47,639 nt of DNA from Ferruginivarius sediminum. GTDB lineage: Bacteria; Pseudomonadota; Alphaproteobacteria; Kiloniellales; Rhodovibrionaceae. Positions 16,017 through 24,893 of this stretch are shown in pieces. Within the stretch, counting starts at the first letter, position 1. The number at the start of each line of letters is the position of its first letter. Both the position numbers and the translations under genes were made by a program. The notes beneath the pieces were generated by a model. The model saw nothing but the letters and a program-made list of their open reading frames with translations, was not told the DNA's origin and made no database searches. The DNA is taken from assembly GCF_003344765.1 (NCBI RefSeq), contig NZ_QPMH01000023.1, forward strand, positions 1-47,639, given 5' to 3'.

Positions 16017-19000
16017 ATGCGCGTATGGCGGGAGTATTATTGTTATATGTCGGTCGAAGACACCACGGTGGGTAGGCATATCCGCCGGTTGTTAGAGCTA
16101 AATGCAGCCGGTCTTACTGTTGAGCGTCTGCGAAGCCTCATCAATAAGGGCGGTAACCCGGCCGGCAAGGAAGACATTATTGCGACCCTCCAAGAGTTGC
16201 ACAAAGAGGGGTTCGCGAGCGTCGGGCGCGACCGGAAGTGGCGTGCGCGCCATGCCGTGGAGCTTCGGCGCAATGCTGGCATCAACCGTCATGGCAACGG
16301 GGCCACGGATGACCCCCTAGGCCTTGGGACGCGCTTGGAAGCGCTGCCCGTGACAGCGGCGGAAGGCCCGGCTGGCGGATCGGAGGCCAGCTTGCCGGAG
16401 GGCGATCTGAACGCCGATACCACCTTGCTGACGAAGCTGTTGCCTTATTACCAGGAGGCGCTGCGTGCGGGCGACGAGCCGCGACAGAATGCGCTGCCGA
16501 CGGAGAAGCATGGCGTCACCTTTGCCCTCTTGCGTCCCTATGGAAGCTGGTGGCCGACACGGGAAAGCGGTTCGACGCTGAGGATTGCCCGATCGGTCCT
16601 GCCGGCCGAGCTTGAAGAAAGCATTGCGAAGCGTGGTGGACGCAAGTTGCTCCTGGGCTATCCGAACGTGGCTGTCGGCCAACGTGGCCAGGATGAATCG
16701 CCGTTCCTTCGTCCCGTTGGTCTGCAGCGCTGCGGTTTCCGTTTCACCGACGACCATTTGGAGTTGTACCTGCCGCCGGCACAGCCCGGGATCAACCAGG
16801 ACTGGCTGCGGGGTGCGCGCCACTACAACTGGACGCCAGAGAGATTACAGAGCTGGCTGTACTGGGAGGATGCCGAGGATCGAGTCGAAGCAGACGATGA
16901 GATCGGGGCACCTGATTTCGTGGACTTTCATAGGTTCTCGCAACGCTTGGCCTCGGCCATGCGACGGCAGATCCGCTCTGCATTGGATCCTACGGTTCTC
17001 GACGGCCATCTCGACGGAAACCCGGTCCCGGGTATCTATAACGTCATGACGCTGATCGCCGACGCGGAAGGGCCATACACGCGCGGCGCAACCGGTGAAT
17101 ACAATCGACTTCTGAAGCTTGAGCCGAACGACTTCGAGGGTACCGCGCTGGGCGCTCTGTTCGGCGCCCGGCCCATGACCTTCGAGCGGCTTCCGCTGAT
17201 ACATCCGCTTGAACTGAGCGAGACCCAGCTGGCCGCTTCGCGCGGCGCGCTGGAGGGGCCGCTGACCGTGATCACGGGCCCGCCCGGAACCGGCAAATCC
17301 CAGATCATTGCCTCCATCATGGTGAGCGCTGCGGCTGCCGGGAAGTCTGTCCTGTTCGCCAGCCGCAATCACAAAGCACTGGATGCGGTGCAGGAACGGC
17401 TCGACGACGTGACCGGGGAAACGCCGCTATTGACGCGGGCGAGTTCCCAGGAATCCGGTGGTGGGTTCTCGTTTGCCCAGGCAGTCACTGCCCTCCAGAC
17501 CAGCGGTGCGGCCGGCGAGCAGCGCGCCGCGTGGCGTGCGTATGACCAGTTGCGCGAGATTGACGAGCGGCGCTGGGTGCTGCTCCACGAGTGGCAAGCG
17601 CTGGCCCGCGCCAGCGATCGCGTGGCCCGCGCCCTCGACGAGATTGAGACCATCCAGCGGAAACTGCGGGAGGAGCGCGCGGCGGCCGGTCAAGAGGCCC
17701 TGTCCTCCGTCGTCGCTGCCGGCACTGACGGGGCCAAATTATCAAGACGACAAAGGCGCCCGTTTTGGTCCCGGATCGTGTCGCTCCCCGTCGATTGGCT
17801 GCGCAAATGCCTGGACGTCGTAATCGCCCGGCTGGGTTTTGCGGGCGCGCCGGAGATTGGGCACGGGCGACGCATCCGAGACCTGGAGAAGAACCTCGAC
17901 AAGGCCGGGGTCGAACTGGAACGAGCAGAGACCGATGTGAAGGAAAGGCGGCGGGCGCTTGAAAGCGAGAGCGAAACGCCGGTGGAACTGACCCAGCAGG
18001 TCACCCGCAAGTCCGTAGAGTACGTGCCAAGACTGGCGGAACGCTTGCGGTCGGTAAGCCAGGCCGAGCGCGAAGAGCTGACAGCGATAGCCGGGGACCA
18101 GCAGATCTCGGGCGGTCGAAGTTCCGAGCTTTCGGAAACGGCAATGAGCGCCGTGCTGGCCCACATGCCGCTTTGGGCCGTCACGACGCTCTCGGCGAGC
18201 AGCCGGATTCCCCTGCATGCGGGGGTGTTCGACTATGTGATCTTCGACGAGGCATCCCAGGTCGACATCGCGTCGGCGTTGCCACTTCTCTATCGCGCGA
18301 AGGCAGCCGTTGTCGTCGGCGACCCGAACCAGCTTACGATGATCTCCAAGATCCCGGCGCACGAGGAGCAGCAGCTTCTGAAGCGCTGGAATCTGCTGCG
18401 CGAGGGCATTGGCCGATATGCTCAGAGTGTCACGGATTTTTTCGCTTTCGCCAATAGCGCCGGGGTCGCCCGCCAGTTCCTGCTGACCGAGCACTTCCGC
18501 TGTCATCCGGAAATCGCCGACTACATCAACGAAGCTTTTTACGGGCGAAAACTGACCGCCCTGACGGACGTCACGCGGCTGCGCATCCCCGCGCATGGCG
18601 ATGCCGGCCTGAACTGGACCGATGTCCAGGGGCCCGTGAAGAAGCGAGGCGATGGACGTTCCGGGGGATCGGCCGCGAGTGAGCGTGAAGCCACCGCCAT
18701 TCTGGAGGAGGTGCGGCGGTTGATCGAAGGCGGTTACAAGGGAACCATCGGGGTGGTGACCTTCTTTCGCTACCAGGCGGAAATCATCAATCGCGAGCTC
18801 GGTAAGGCGTTTTCCGGCGACCAGATGAAGCGCCACAATCTTCGGGTCTTTACGACAACCCGATTTCAGGGCGACGAGCGCGATGTGATCCTTTTCTCGC
18901 TTTGCCTGTCCCGGGATATGCCGCCGGGTGCGCGCTATTTCATACAGCAGGAACGCCGGCTTCTGAACGTGTCGGTTAGCCGGGCGCGCGCTGTTTGTCA

Positions 19001-19433
19001 CGTGTTCGGCGATCACGGGTACGCGAAGACTTCCGGTATCCCGCACATCGAGAAGCTCGCCAGAAAGACGGAACGGAATGAGCAGCGTGGGCCTGGCCGG
19101 TACGACGATGCCTTCGACAGCATCTGGGAGCGGCGACTTTACGATGCCCTCGTCGAGAATGGCCTCAATCCGATCCCGCAATACCCGAGCGGGGGCCGGT
19201 TTCTCGATCTCGCCTTGATAGACGACACAAGGAAACCCAGCGTCTATCTCGACATCGAGGTGGACGGGGTCGCCTACCACCAGGACTACGACGGCCAGCA
19301 TCTGTCATCGGACCTATGGCGGGACCACCAACTACGGGGGTTGGGTTGGAAGGTCCTGCGTTTCTGGGTCTACGAACTGCGCGAGGACATGGAGGGGTGC
19401 GTTGAACGAATCAACGCCGAATACCGAGCCTGA
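16017..19433 (+). CDS. SF1 (Upf1/Dna2-like) helicase fused to a C-terminal Vsr/DUF559-like nuclease
   Basis: 1138 residues. An internal ATG at 16047 with GGGAG 12 bases upstream is an alternative start. Residues 1-400 include a possible winged-helix start and an uncharacterised region. The helicase carries Walker A GPPGTGKS (421-428), a charged 500-700 insert with coiled-coil character, Walker B DEAS (744-747), LVVGDPNQL-type motif III (VVVGDPNQLTMI), LLTEHFRCHPE (motif IV) and the late SF1 motifs TRFQGDERDVILFS and NVSVSRAR. At 1064-1087, FLDLAL then DIEVDGVAYH is the E-x-D-G-x-x-x-H core of Vsr/DUF559-type nucleases. Upf1-like helicases act on RNA or DNA. The gene overlaps the next by 32 bases and opens the operon. 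Confidence 0.88.
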   Translation: MRVWREYYCYMSVEDTTVGRHIRRLLELNAAGLTVERLRSLINKGGNPAGKEDIIATLQELHKEGFASVGRDRKWRARHAVELRRNAGINRHGNGATDDPLGLGTRLEALPVTAAEGPAGGSEASLPEGDLNADTTLLTKLLPYYQEALRAGDEPRQNALPTEKHGVTFALLRPYGSWWPTRESGSTLRIARSVLPAELEESIAKRGGRKLLLGYPNVAVGQRGQDESPFLRPVGLQRCGFRFTDDHLELYLPPAQPGINQDWLRGARHYNWTPERLQSWLYWEDAEDRVEADDEIGAPDFVDFHRFSQRLASAMRRQIRSALDPTVLDGHLDGNPVPGIYNVMTLIADAEGPYTRGATGEYNRLLKLEPNDFEGTALGALFGARPMTFERLPLIHPLELSETQLAASRGALEGPLTVITGPPGTGKSQIIASIMVSAAAAGKSVLFASRNHKALDAVQERLDDVTGETPLLTRASSQESGGGFSFAQAVTALQTSGAAGEQRAAWRAYDQLREIDERRWVLLHEWQALARASDRVARALDEIETIQRKLREERAAAGQEALSSVVAAGTDGAKLSRRQRRPFWSRIVSLPVDWLRKCLDVVIARLGFAGAPEIGHGRRIRDLEKNLDKAGVELERAETDVKERRRALESESETPVELTQQVTRKSVEYVPRLAERLRSVSQAEREELTAIAGDQQISGGRSSELSETAMSAVLAHMPLWAVTTLSASSRIPLHAGVFDYVIFDEASQVDIASALPLLYRAKAAVVVGDPNQLTMISKIPAHEEQQLLKRWNLLREGIGRYAQSVTDFFAFANSAGVARQFLLTEHFRCHPEIADYINEAFYGRKLTALTDVTRLRIPAHGDAGLNWTDVQGPVKKRGDGRSGGSAASEREATAILEEVRRLIEGGYKGTIGVVTFFRYQAEIINRELGKAFSGDQMKRHNLRVFTTTRFQGDERDVILFSLCLSRDMPPGARYFIQQERRLLNVSVSRARAVCHVFGDHGYAKTSGIPHIEKLARKTERNEQRGPGRYDDAFDSIWERRLYDALVENGLNPIPQYPSGGRFLDLALIDDTRKPSVYLDIEVDGVAYHQDYDGQHLSSDLWRDHQLRGLGWKVLRFWVYELREDMEGCVERINAEYRA

Positions 19434-21087
19434 CTACGCTGAACGCTTGCGCAAGGCTTCGCAGCGTGGCTCGGGCAAGAGGCTTTTCGCCGTGCTGTGC
19501 GTTCTTGGCCTCGTGGGACTGTTCGCCCTGATCGGGCTCGTCGGTTCCATGCTGTCGAATGAGTTCGATATTCGCGCGCAGGAGCGTCAGTTGGCGCAAT
19601 TGTCCCGGGAAATCGATCGGCGTACCAAACGGACCAACGATCTTCAGGGGGAGATCGCGAACCTGGAGGAGAAGAGGCAGGACCTTCAACAGACCGTGCC
19701 TGATCTTGAACAGCGGCGAGACACCCTTGAGTCGCAGGTCCAGGTCGCAAAAGAAACGCTGTCCAAGGCCGAGGCGGCACAAGCAGAGGTCGATCGGCTC
19801 CAGCGGACCGTCCAGCAACTTGAGGGTCGTCGCGAAAAGCTTGGCGTTGAACTCGCCGATCTGCGCGAACAGCGCGATGGGCTGAATGACCAGGTTCAGC
19901 GTTTATCCCAAGACGAACAGGACGCCAGCGGCAAGCTGCAATCGATCACCAGCCGTTTGGAGGAGCAACGAGCAGCGCTGGCGGATCGTAGGGCGTCAAA
20001 GCAGTCCCTGGAACAAGATATCGCGCAATTGAATGAGCAGCAGGCGTCGCTTCAGGCGAAGATCGACGGCCTTGAGCGCGATGCCCAATCCTTTCGCGAT
20101 ACGCGGGAACGGCTGCAACAGCAGGCCGCCGACGCCAAAGCGCAGTTCCAGTCCGCTCGACAAGAGCTTAGCGCGCTTGAAGGCGAACTTGAAACAGCCC
20201 GCAGCGAGCTGGACGAGGCTCGCGCAAGGACGGCTGAATTGAATGCGCGCCACGACACGCTTCAGCGGCAAGTGGCAGACGCCAAGGCAGCGCGGACGGA
20301 ACACGAGGGCATTCGCAAGGAACTTGAGGAAGAACGAGCGAAAGCGCAGCAAGCACGGATCAGGGCTCGTGAACTTCGCAAAAGCCGGGACAGGCTCGAC
20401 CAACAGGTGGCGGAGCTGGAGGCGCGCGAGAGTACCCTGCGCGCCGGGATTGCGGAGCTTGAGAGCCAACGCGAAGACCTTGCCTCAACTCAAGACAATT
20501 TGGCTGAAACGCGAGGGAAGCTGAATGCCGCTCGACAGGAGCTGGAGCAAACCCGCGCCCGTACGAAAGTTCTGCAGGACACTGTCGTGAAAATGCGGGC
20601 CCGTCAGGACAAGCTGAAGGCCGTTGTGGCGGAAGAAGAGGCGCGGGCCGACGAGCTTCGGGGCACCGTTGCCAGCCTGGAGAAGCGACGCCGAGCGCTT
20701 CAGCAAGATATTGCGTCCCTGACCCGGAACCGCAAAGAGGTCGAGGATGAGTTGGAAACCGCTAACAGCAAACTCGAGGAGACCGAAGGTGCGCTGTCCG
20801 CGCTTCGCGGGATCCGCAGTGGCTTGGATGCCACGCGCAACGAGCTGCAGTTCGAAGTCGACCGACTGAAAGGCCAACTCCAAGGCTTACGGGAAGACAA
20901 GGACACCATCCTCGCCGAGCTGAGCACACTTCGCCGGCAACATGGAAAATTGAACGGGGCGTCGGAGAGGATGGACAGTACGCAAGACGACGCGGCCGTG
21001 GACGCGGTTCCGGCTTCGCAGGCCGCCGATGAAAGAGGTTCGGACGCGGGCGGTGAAGCCGGCTCCGAGACCTCGGGTGCACAGTAG
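19402..21087 (+). CDS. Membrane-anchored coiled-coil protein
   Basis: 561 residues from a TTG with GGAGGGG 4 bases upstream. This start lies inside the end of the helicase gene. A single hydrophobic helix spans about residues 28-51 (LFAVLCVLGLVGLFALIGLV). Almost everything from 56 to 520 is heptad-rich Q/E/R/L sequence, a very long coiled coil with a disordered acidic tail. There is no enzyme motif. Membrane coiled-coil partners of this kind accompany McrB-like NTPases in CoCoNuT loci. It may act as a scaffold or sensor at the membrane. Because coiled coils attract spurious similarity (SMC, myosin), no homology should be read from that alone. Confidence 0.82.
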   Translation: MNESTPNTEPDYAERLRKASQRGSGKRLFAVLCVLGLVGLFALIGLVGSMLSNEFDIRAQERQLAQLSREIDRRTKRTNDLQGEIANLEEKRQDLQQTVPDLEQRRDTLESQVQVAKETLSKAEAAQAEVDRLQRTVQQLEGRREKLGVELADLREQRDGLNDQVQRLSQDEQDASGKLQSITSRLEEQRAALADRRASKQSLEQDIAQLNEQQASLQAKIDGLERDAQSFRDTRERLQQQAADAKAQFQSARQELSALEGELETARSELDEARARTAELNARHDTLQRQVADAKAARTEHEGIRKELEEERAKAQQARIRARELRKSRDRLDQQVAELEARESTLRAGIAELESQREDLASTQDNLAETRGKLNAARQELEQTRARTKVLQDTVVKMRARQDKLKAVVAEEEARADELRGTVASLEKRRRALQQDIASLTRNRKEVEDELETANSKLEETEGALSALRGIRSGLDATRNELQFEVDRLKGQLQGLREDKDTILAELSTLRRQHGKLNGASERMDSTQDDAAVDAVPASQAADERGSDAGGEAGSETSGAQ

Positions 21088-21107
21088 CGTTCCTCCGATT
21101 TGCACGA

Positions 21108-23291
21108 GTGATTGCAATGACCTTTCTTGGCTTCGACAGCAATATCGCCTTACTTGCCGTGTTCGCGGTCGCCCTCGTCGTGGTGATTGTTGGATCGCTC
21201 TTCATGGGGGGATGGTTCCTGTCGGAACGGCTCAGGCTCCCGGATGCAGTCCGCTTTTACAACCTGGAAGGAGAGATCGGCGCACGCGAAGGATACGCTT
21301 CAGAGCTAGAGCGGCAGAACCGTGAGCGAGCGGCGAAACTCTCCGAGCGCGATCATGCCGAAGCGGAAGAAAGCTACTGGCGCTCCCTCGTCGAATCCAC
21401 CAAGGCGGAATACGAAAGCCTGGGCGAACAGCGCCAGGAGATCGAAAAATTTCGTGAGGAGTACCGCAACGCGGTCGAAGACCTTGGCGCCAAGGAGGGC
21501 GAACTGCGGGAAGCCAGGTCCGAGCTCGAAGATGTGCAAGGCAGGCGCGAGCAGGCCGAAGCGGCCGCGGAGTCCGCCGAGACGAAAAGAGCCGAGGCCG
21601 AGTCGGCGGCTGAAGCCGTGGAGCGGCGCAGACAGGAGCTTGAGGACGAAGAGGGTTCCTGGCGTGGCCGGATAGAGGGGCTTATACAGGAGGCGGACGA
21701 GGCCCGCCATGCAGTGGCGGAGGCACGGGCCGAGGCGGATGCGAAACGCACCGAGCTGGATCGGCTGCTCCAGCAAGAGGCCGGGTTCAAGGAGCAACTG
21801 GCGACGCTGGAGCACCAGATTGCCGCCGCGCGCGAGGAGATCGGCCGCCTTGAGGGCGACCGGAAAGTCGCCGACGAGGTTCGGGAGGAACTGCGCGATC
21901 TGAAGGCTCAGCGTCAGGACCTGCGAAACGATCTCGACGAAAAGGACAGCCGCCGCTCGCACCTCGAGGCCAAGCTTGCCCAGTTGGAGCAGGTCATCGA
22001 GGAACGATCGCAAGAGGTTCCGGCGGGAGCCACGCAGGCTGGCGGCGGTCCGAACGCCATGCCTTCCATAGAGCATGTCCTCGGCGACTTGCGCCGTCCT
22101 CCAAGCTGTCTTGCATACAGGGGAGATGAAGAAGGCCGCGCCGATCGCTGGGAAGATCAGTTGGAGGTGGAGAAGGAACAGAACGCGCTTGACCGTGTCA
22201 TGCGTTCGTTGCGCCAGTCCGGCCTGGAGTTCCCTCGCCGCACGGTCTACGCCTTCCACACCAGCCTCAAGACCGCCGTGATCTCGCCCATGACCGTGCT
22301 TGCGGGCATCAGCGGCACCGGCAAGAGCCAGCTACCGCGGCGCTATGCGGACGCGATGGGCATTCATTTCCTGAAGATCCCGGTGCAGCCGCGCTGGGAC
22401 AGTCCGCAGGACCTCTTTGGCTTTTTCAACTATATCGAGCAGCGCTATAAGGCGACCGATCTTGCGCGCGCCTTGGTGCATCTGGATCCGTACAACTGGA
22501 AGGAGGAAAGCGAACCCTTCAAGGACCGCATGTTGATGGTGCTGCTGGATGAGATGAACCTGGCACGCGTCGAGTACTACTTCGCCGAATTCCTGAGCCG
22601 GCTGGAAGGGCGTCCGTTAAACGCCTCGGAAGCCCCGGACGGAGAACGGCGGCCCGCCGAGATCGAGATCGACGTCAGCCATGAGGACAAGCGTCCGTAT
22701 AAGGTCTACCCCGGCCAAAACGTGCTGTTCTGCGGTACCATGAACGAGGACGAATCCACTCTGACGCTGTCGGACAAGGTGCTTGACCGGGCGAACGTGA
22801 TGCGTTTTCCGCGGCCTCATAATCTGCGGGAAGACCTGCCGACACCGACCGATGCCCATGCCGCCACCGGCTATCTGCCCAAGGACCGCTGGCTGAAGAG
22901 CTGGATGCGACGTCAATCGGACTTGCCGAAGCCAAGCCACGATCTGGCCAAGCACGTCATTCAGGACATTAACGACGCCATGGATGGCATGGAGCGTCCG
23001 TTCGGCCACCGCATGAGTCAATCCATGCTTCACTATGCCGCGAACTACCCCGGTTCGGGGGATCGGCAAAGCGTGGAAACCGCGCTGGCCGACCAGGTGG
23101 AACAGCGCATCCTGCCGAAGCTGAGCGGTGTTCCTGTCGACGGGTCCAGCCGGGACTTGCAGGCCCTTGTCGGAATTGTTCGCGAAGAGCTGCACGATGA
23201 CGAATTGGCCACGGCGATCCATGAGGCCATTCAACGTTCAGAAGCGCTCGGCATATTCAACTGGCGCGGCTTCGCGCGCGACGCCCGGTAG
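21108..23291 (+). CDS. Membrane coiled-coil McrB-like AAA+ NTPase
   Basis: 727 residues from GTG 21108, or ATG 21117. A transmembrane helix at about 13-38 is followed by a coiled coil from 45 to 310 and then an AAA+ domain of the McrB clade: Walker A GISGTGKS (400-407), Walker B LLDEMN (D481, E482) and the sensor segment GTMNEDES (543-550). In McrB the last motif reads MNTAD and takes part in GTP recognition. Here it is MNEDE, as in many relatives, so nucleotide preference is open. The AAA ring should form a hexamer stimulated by the McrC-like partner encoded 9 bases downstream. Confidence 0.87.
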   Translation: MIAMTFLGFDSNIALLAVFAVALVVVIVGSLFMGGWFLSERLRLPDAVRFYNLEGEIGAREGYASELERQNRERAAKLSERDHAEAEESYWRSLVESTKAEYESLGEQRQEIEKFREEYRNAVEDLGAKEGELREARSELEDVQGRREQAEAAAESAETKRAEAESAAEAVERRRQELEDEEGSWRGRIEGLIQEADEARHAVAEARAEADAKRTELDRLLQQEAGFKEQLATLEHQIAAAREEIGRLEGDRKVADEVREELRDLKAQRQDLRNDLDEKDSRRSHLEAKLAQLEQVIEERSQEVPAGATQAGGGPNAMPSIEHVLGDLRRPPSCLAYRGDEEGRADRWEDQLEVEKEQNALDRVMRSLRQSGLEFPRRTVYAFHTSLKTAVISPMTVLAGISGTGKSQLPRRYADAMGIHFLKIPVQPRWDSPQDLFGFFNYIEQRYKATDLARALVHLDPYNWKEESEPFKDRMLMVLLDEMNLARVEYYFAEFLSRLEGRPLNASEAPDGERRPAEIEIDVSHEDKRPYKVYPGQNVLFCGTMNEDESTLTLSDKVLDRANVMRFPRPHNLREDLPTPTDAHAATGYLPKDRWLKSWMRRQSDLPKPSHDLAKHVIQDINDAMDGMERPFGHRMSQSMLHYAANYPGSGDRQSVETALADQVEQRILPKLSGVPVDGSSRDLQALVGIVREELHDDELATAIHEAIQRSEALGIFNWRGFARDAR

Positions 23292-23300
23292 GCTCGAACG

Positions 23301-24893
23301 GTGCCGGCCGAAGTTACCCTGCTCCTTTCGCCGTGGGCGTTGCTGGGGGTTTCCCGGGACCGCGTGGACTTGGTTCCCGGACAGCGCCATGACGTCGCTT
23401 TGACGGCGATGCCGGTTGCCTTCTGTTCCGATGACAAGCCGATCCAGGTCGACGGCCACGCCCACGGCGCCGAGCGTCTCGCAAGCTTCCAGACACGCTT
23501 GCAGGAAAAGCAAACACTTTGGTTGCTTCCCGTGCCGCTCAAGGCCAACGCGGTCCAGCAGATACGCCATCCAAGCTGGGAATCGCCGGCGTCGCTCCAA
23601 TGGGCCAATGCGGTCTCCAAGCCCCGACCGGGACGCTCCGAGATGGAAGAGGGGCGCCCGGACGACGGTGCTGACTGGATGGCGTTTCTGCGCCGCATCG
23701 TGGGGCGCATGGCCGACATCGACGACGCGCTGCGCGAATGCGAGGACTTGTGGCGGGAAGTCTCCGAGCGGTGGCGGGCCCCAGCGGCACCTCGCGATCC
23801 CGAGATGGATATCCTCGTGCGGCACGCGCGCGAATACCGTCGGCTGTGGCCGGATATCGCCGAGCGTCCGCGTCGGCTCCTGAACCGCCGGCGGGAATTG
23901 CTGCCACTCAATCGTGTCCAGGAACTCGACACGCGCTGCATGGAATGGCTGTCGCAGCAACCCGGCAACAACATCCCTGAACGCGCCGGGGGGCGGCAGC
24001 GAATTCTGGCCCTGGCGCGCCACGAGAACCCGAACACCCTTGAAAACCGTGTATTCCGGGATTTGCTGGAGCGAACGCATGCGGCTTCCCGCGACTACCT
24101 CCGCGACCGAACCCGGACGCGGGAGACCGAGCGCACCAGACTGGTCCGTAGCTATGGCCAGGAGTGCCGGCGCCTGGCGGCGGATGCGGTTGAAAGCGGG
24201 GTTACCTCGCCGCCGGCGCACGTTCAGCCGAACTTCGTGCTGCAACAGGACAGGCGCTATCGCTGCGTGTGGAAAGCCCGGCAGGAGATGGTCCAGCATG
24301 GGCGAACCGAGGACGATCTCTGGCAATGGCAGCATCATGCCTGGAGCGAGTTCTGCAAGGTTGCTGTCGTCGTTGCGGTCTACAACGCCGGCGCGCGCGG
24401 ACTGATCGCGGCCTCGCCGCTCAAGTACGGAGTGGAGCACCGGCTCGGGCGCTGGCTCGTTCACGACGATCCGCTTGCCATCGTGCTCGATCGCGACAAC
24501 CACCTCGCCATCGAAGTGCTGGATGGCGCCGCCCCGGATCTCGCGCCGAAGGTGCGGGAGTTCGGTGCCCAGATCTGGCTGCGCATCGGCAGGCTCAATG
24601 GAGAGGCGTTGCACTACCTTCCGATTTGGACGGCCCATGCGTTCCGCAACCCGCCAGACCTCGCATCGCTCGGCGAATCGGTGCAGCAAACCATCGACAT
24701 CAGCCGCCACCAGAAACTCCCCGTGCGTGCCGGGATCGTGCTGCAATCATTGGTTGGCCCGGACGCGCCGGCGGCTATCGAAGAGACACCGCATGCGGCG
24801 GCAATCGCGTTTGGGCCCGGGCAGGGCCAGCTCGCCAATGGCCTGAGCCTGATTGCCGGGTCAATCGCCGATCTGGTCGAGGTCCTGGCATGA
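23301..24893 (+). CDS. DUF2357 (McrC-like) partner protein lacking an obvious nuclease core
   Basis: 530 residues from GTG 23301. Residues 240-335 resemble the DUF2357 module of McrC-like proteins (NPNTLENRVFRDLLERT, then VQPNFVLQQDRRYRCVWKA), which activates the McrB ring. In McrC a PD-(D/E)xK nuclease follows. In the matching place here (380-410) I see LAIVLDRDNHLAIEVLDG, where the expected lysine of ExK is leucine, so the nuclease looks lost or strongly altered. The N-terminal 120 residues are beta-rich and unassigned. The gene sits between the McrB-like gene and the Hsp70-like gene, overlapping the latter by ATGA. The family assignment is by pattern and should be tested by profile search. 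Confidence 0.65.
   Translation: MPAEVTLLLSPWALLGVSRDRVDLVPGQRHDVALTAMPVAFCSDDKPIQVDGHAHGAERLASFQTRLQEKQTLWLLPVPLKANAVQQIRHPSWESPASLQWANAVSKPRPGRSEMEEGRPDDGADWMAFLRRIVGRMADIDDALRECEDLWREVSERWRAPAAPRDPEMDILVRHAREYRRLWPDIAERPRRLLNRRRELLPLNRVQELDTRCMEWLSQQPGNNIPERAGGRQRILALARHENPNTLENRVFRDLLERTHAASRDYLRDRTRTRETERTRLVRSYGQECRRLAADAVESGVTSPPAHVQPNFVLQQDRRYRCVWKARQEMVQHGRTEDDLWQWQHHAWSEFCKVAVVVAVYNAGARGLIAASPLKYGVEHRLGRWLVHDDPLAIVLDRDNHLAIEVLDGAAPDLAPKVREFGAQIWLRIGRLNGEALHYLPIWTAHAFRNPPDLASLGESVQQTIDISRHQKLPVRAGIVLQSLVGPDAPAAIEETPHAAAIAFGPGQGQLANGLSLIAGSIADLVEVLA

Noticed and set aside
17742..19301. 519-codon minus-strand frame across the helicase gene
   Set aside because: Antisense shadow with no recognisable domain, overlapping well-supported helicase motifs.
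19402..21087. SMC or myosin homologue
   Set aside because: Similarity would rest on coiled-coil composition only. There is no ATPase head domain.
24269..24889. Upstream extension of the Hsp70-like gene
   Set aside because: It lies inside the DUF2357 gene in another frame. The ATGA overlap at 24890 gives the expected start and the Hsp70-like VDLN segment follows directly.
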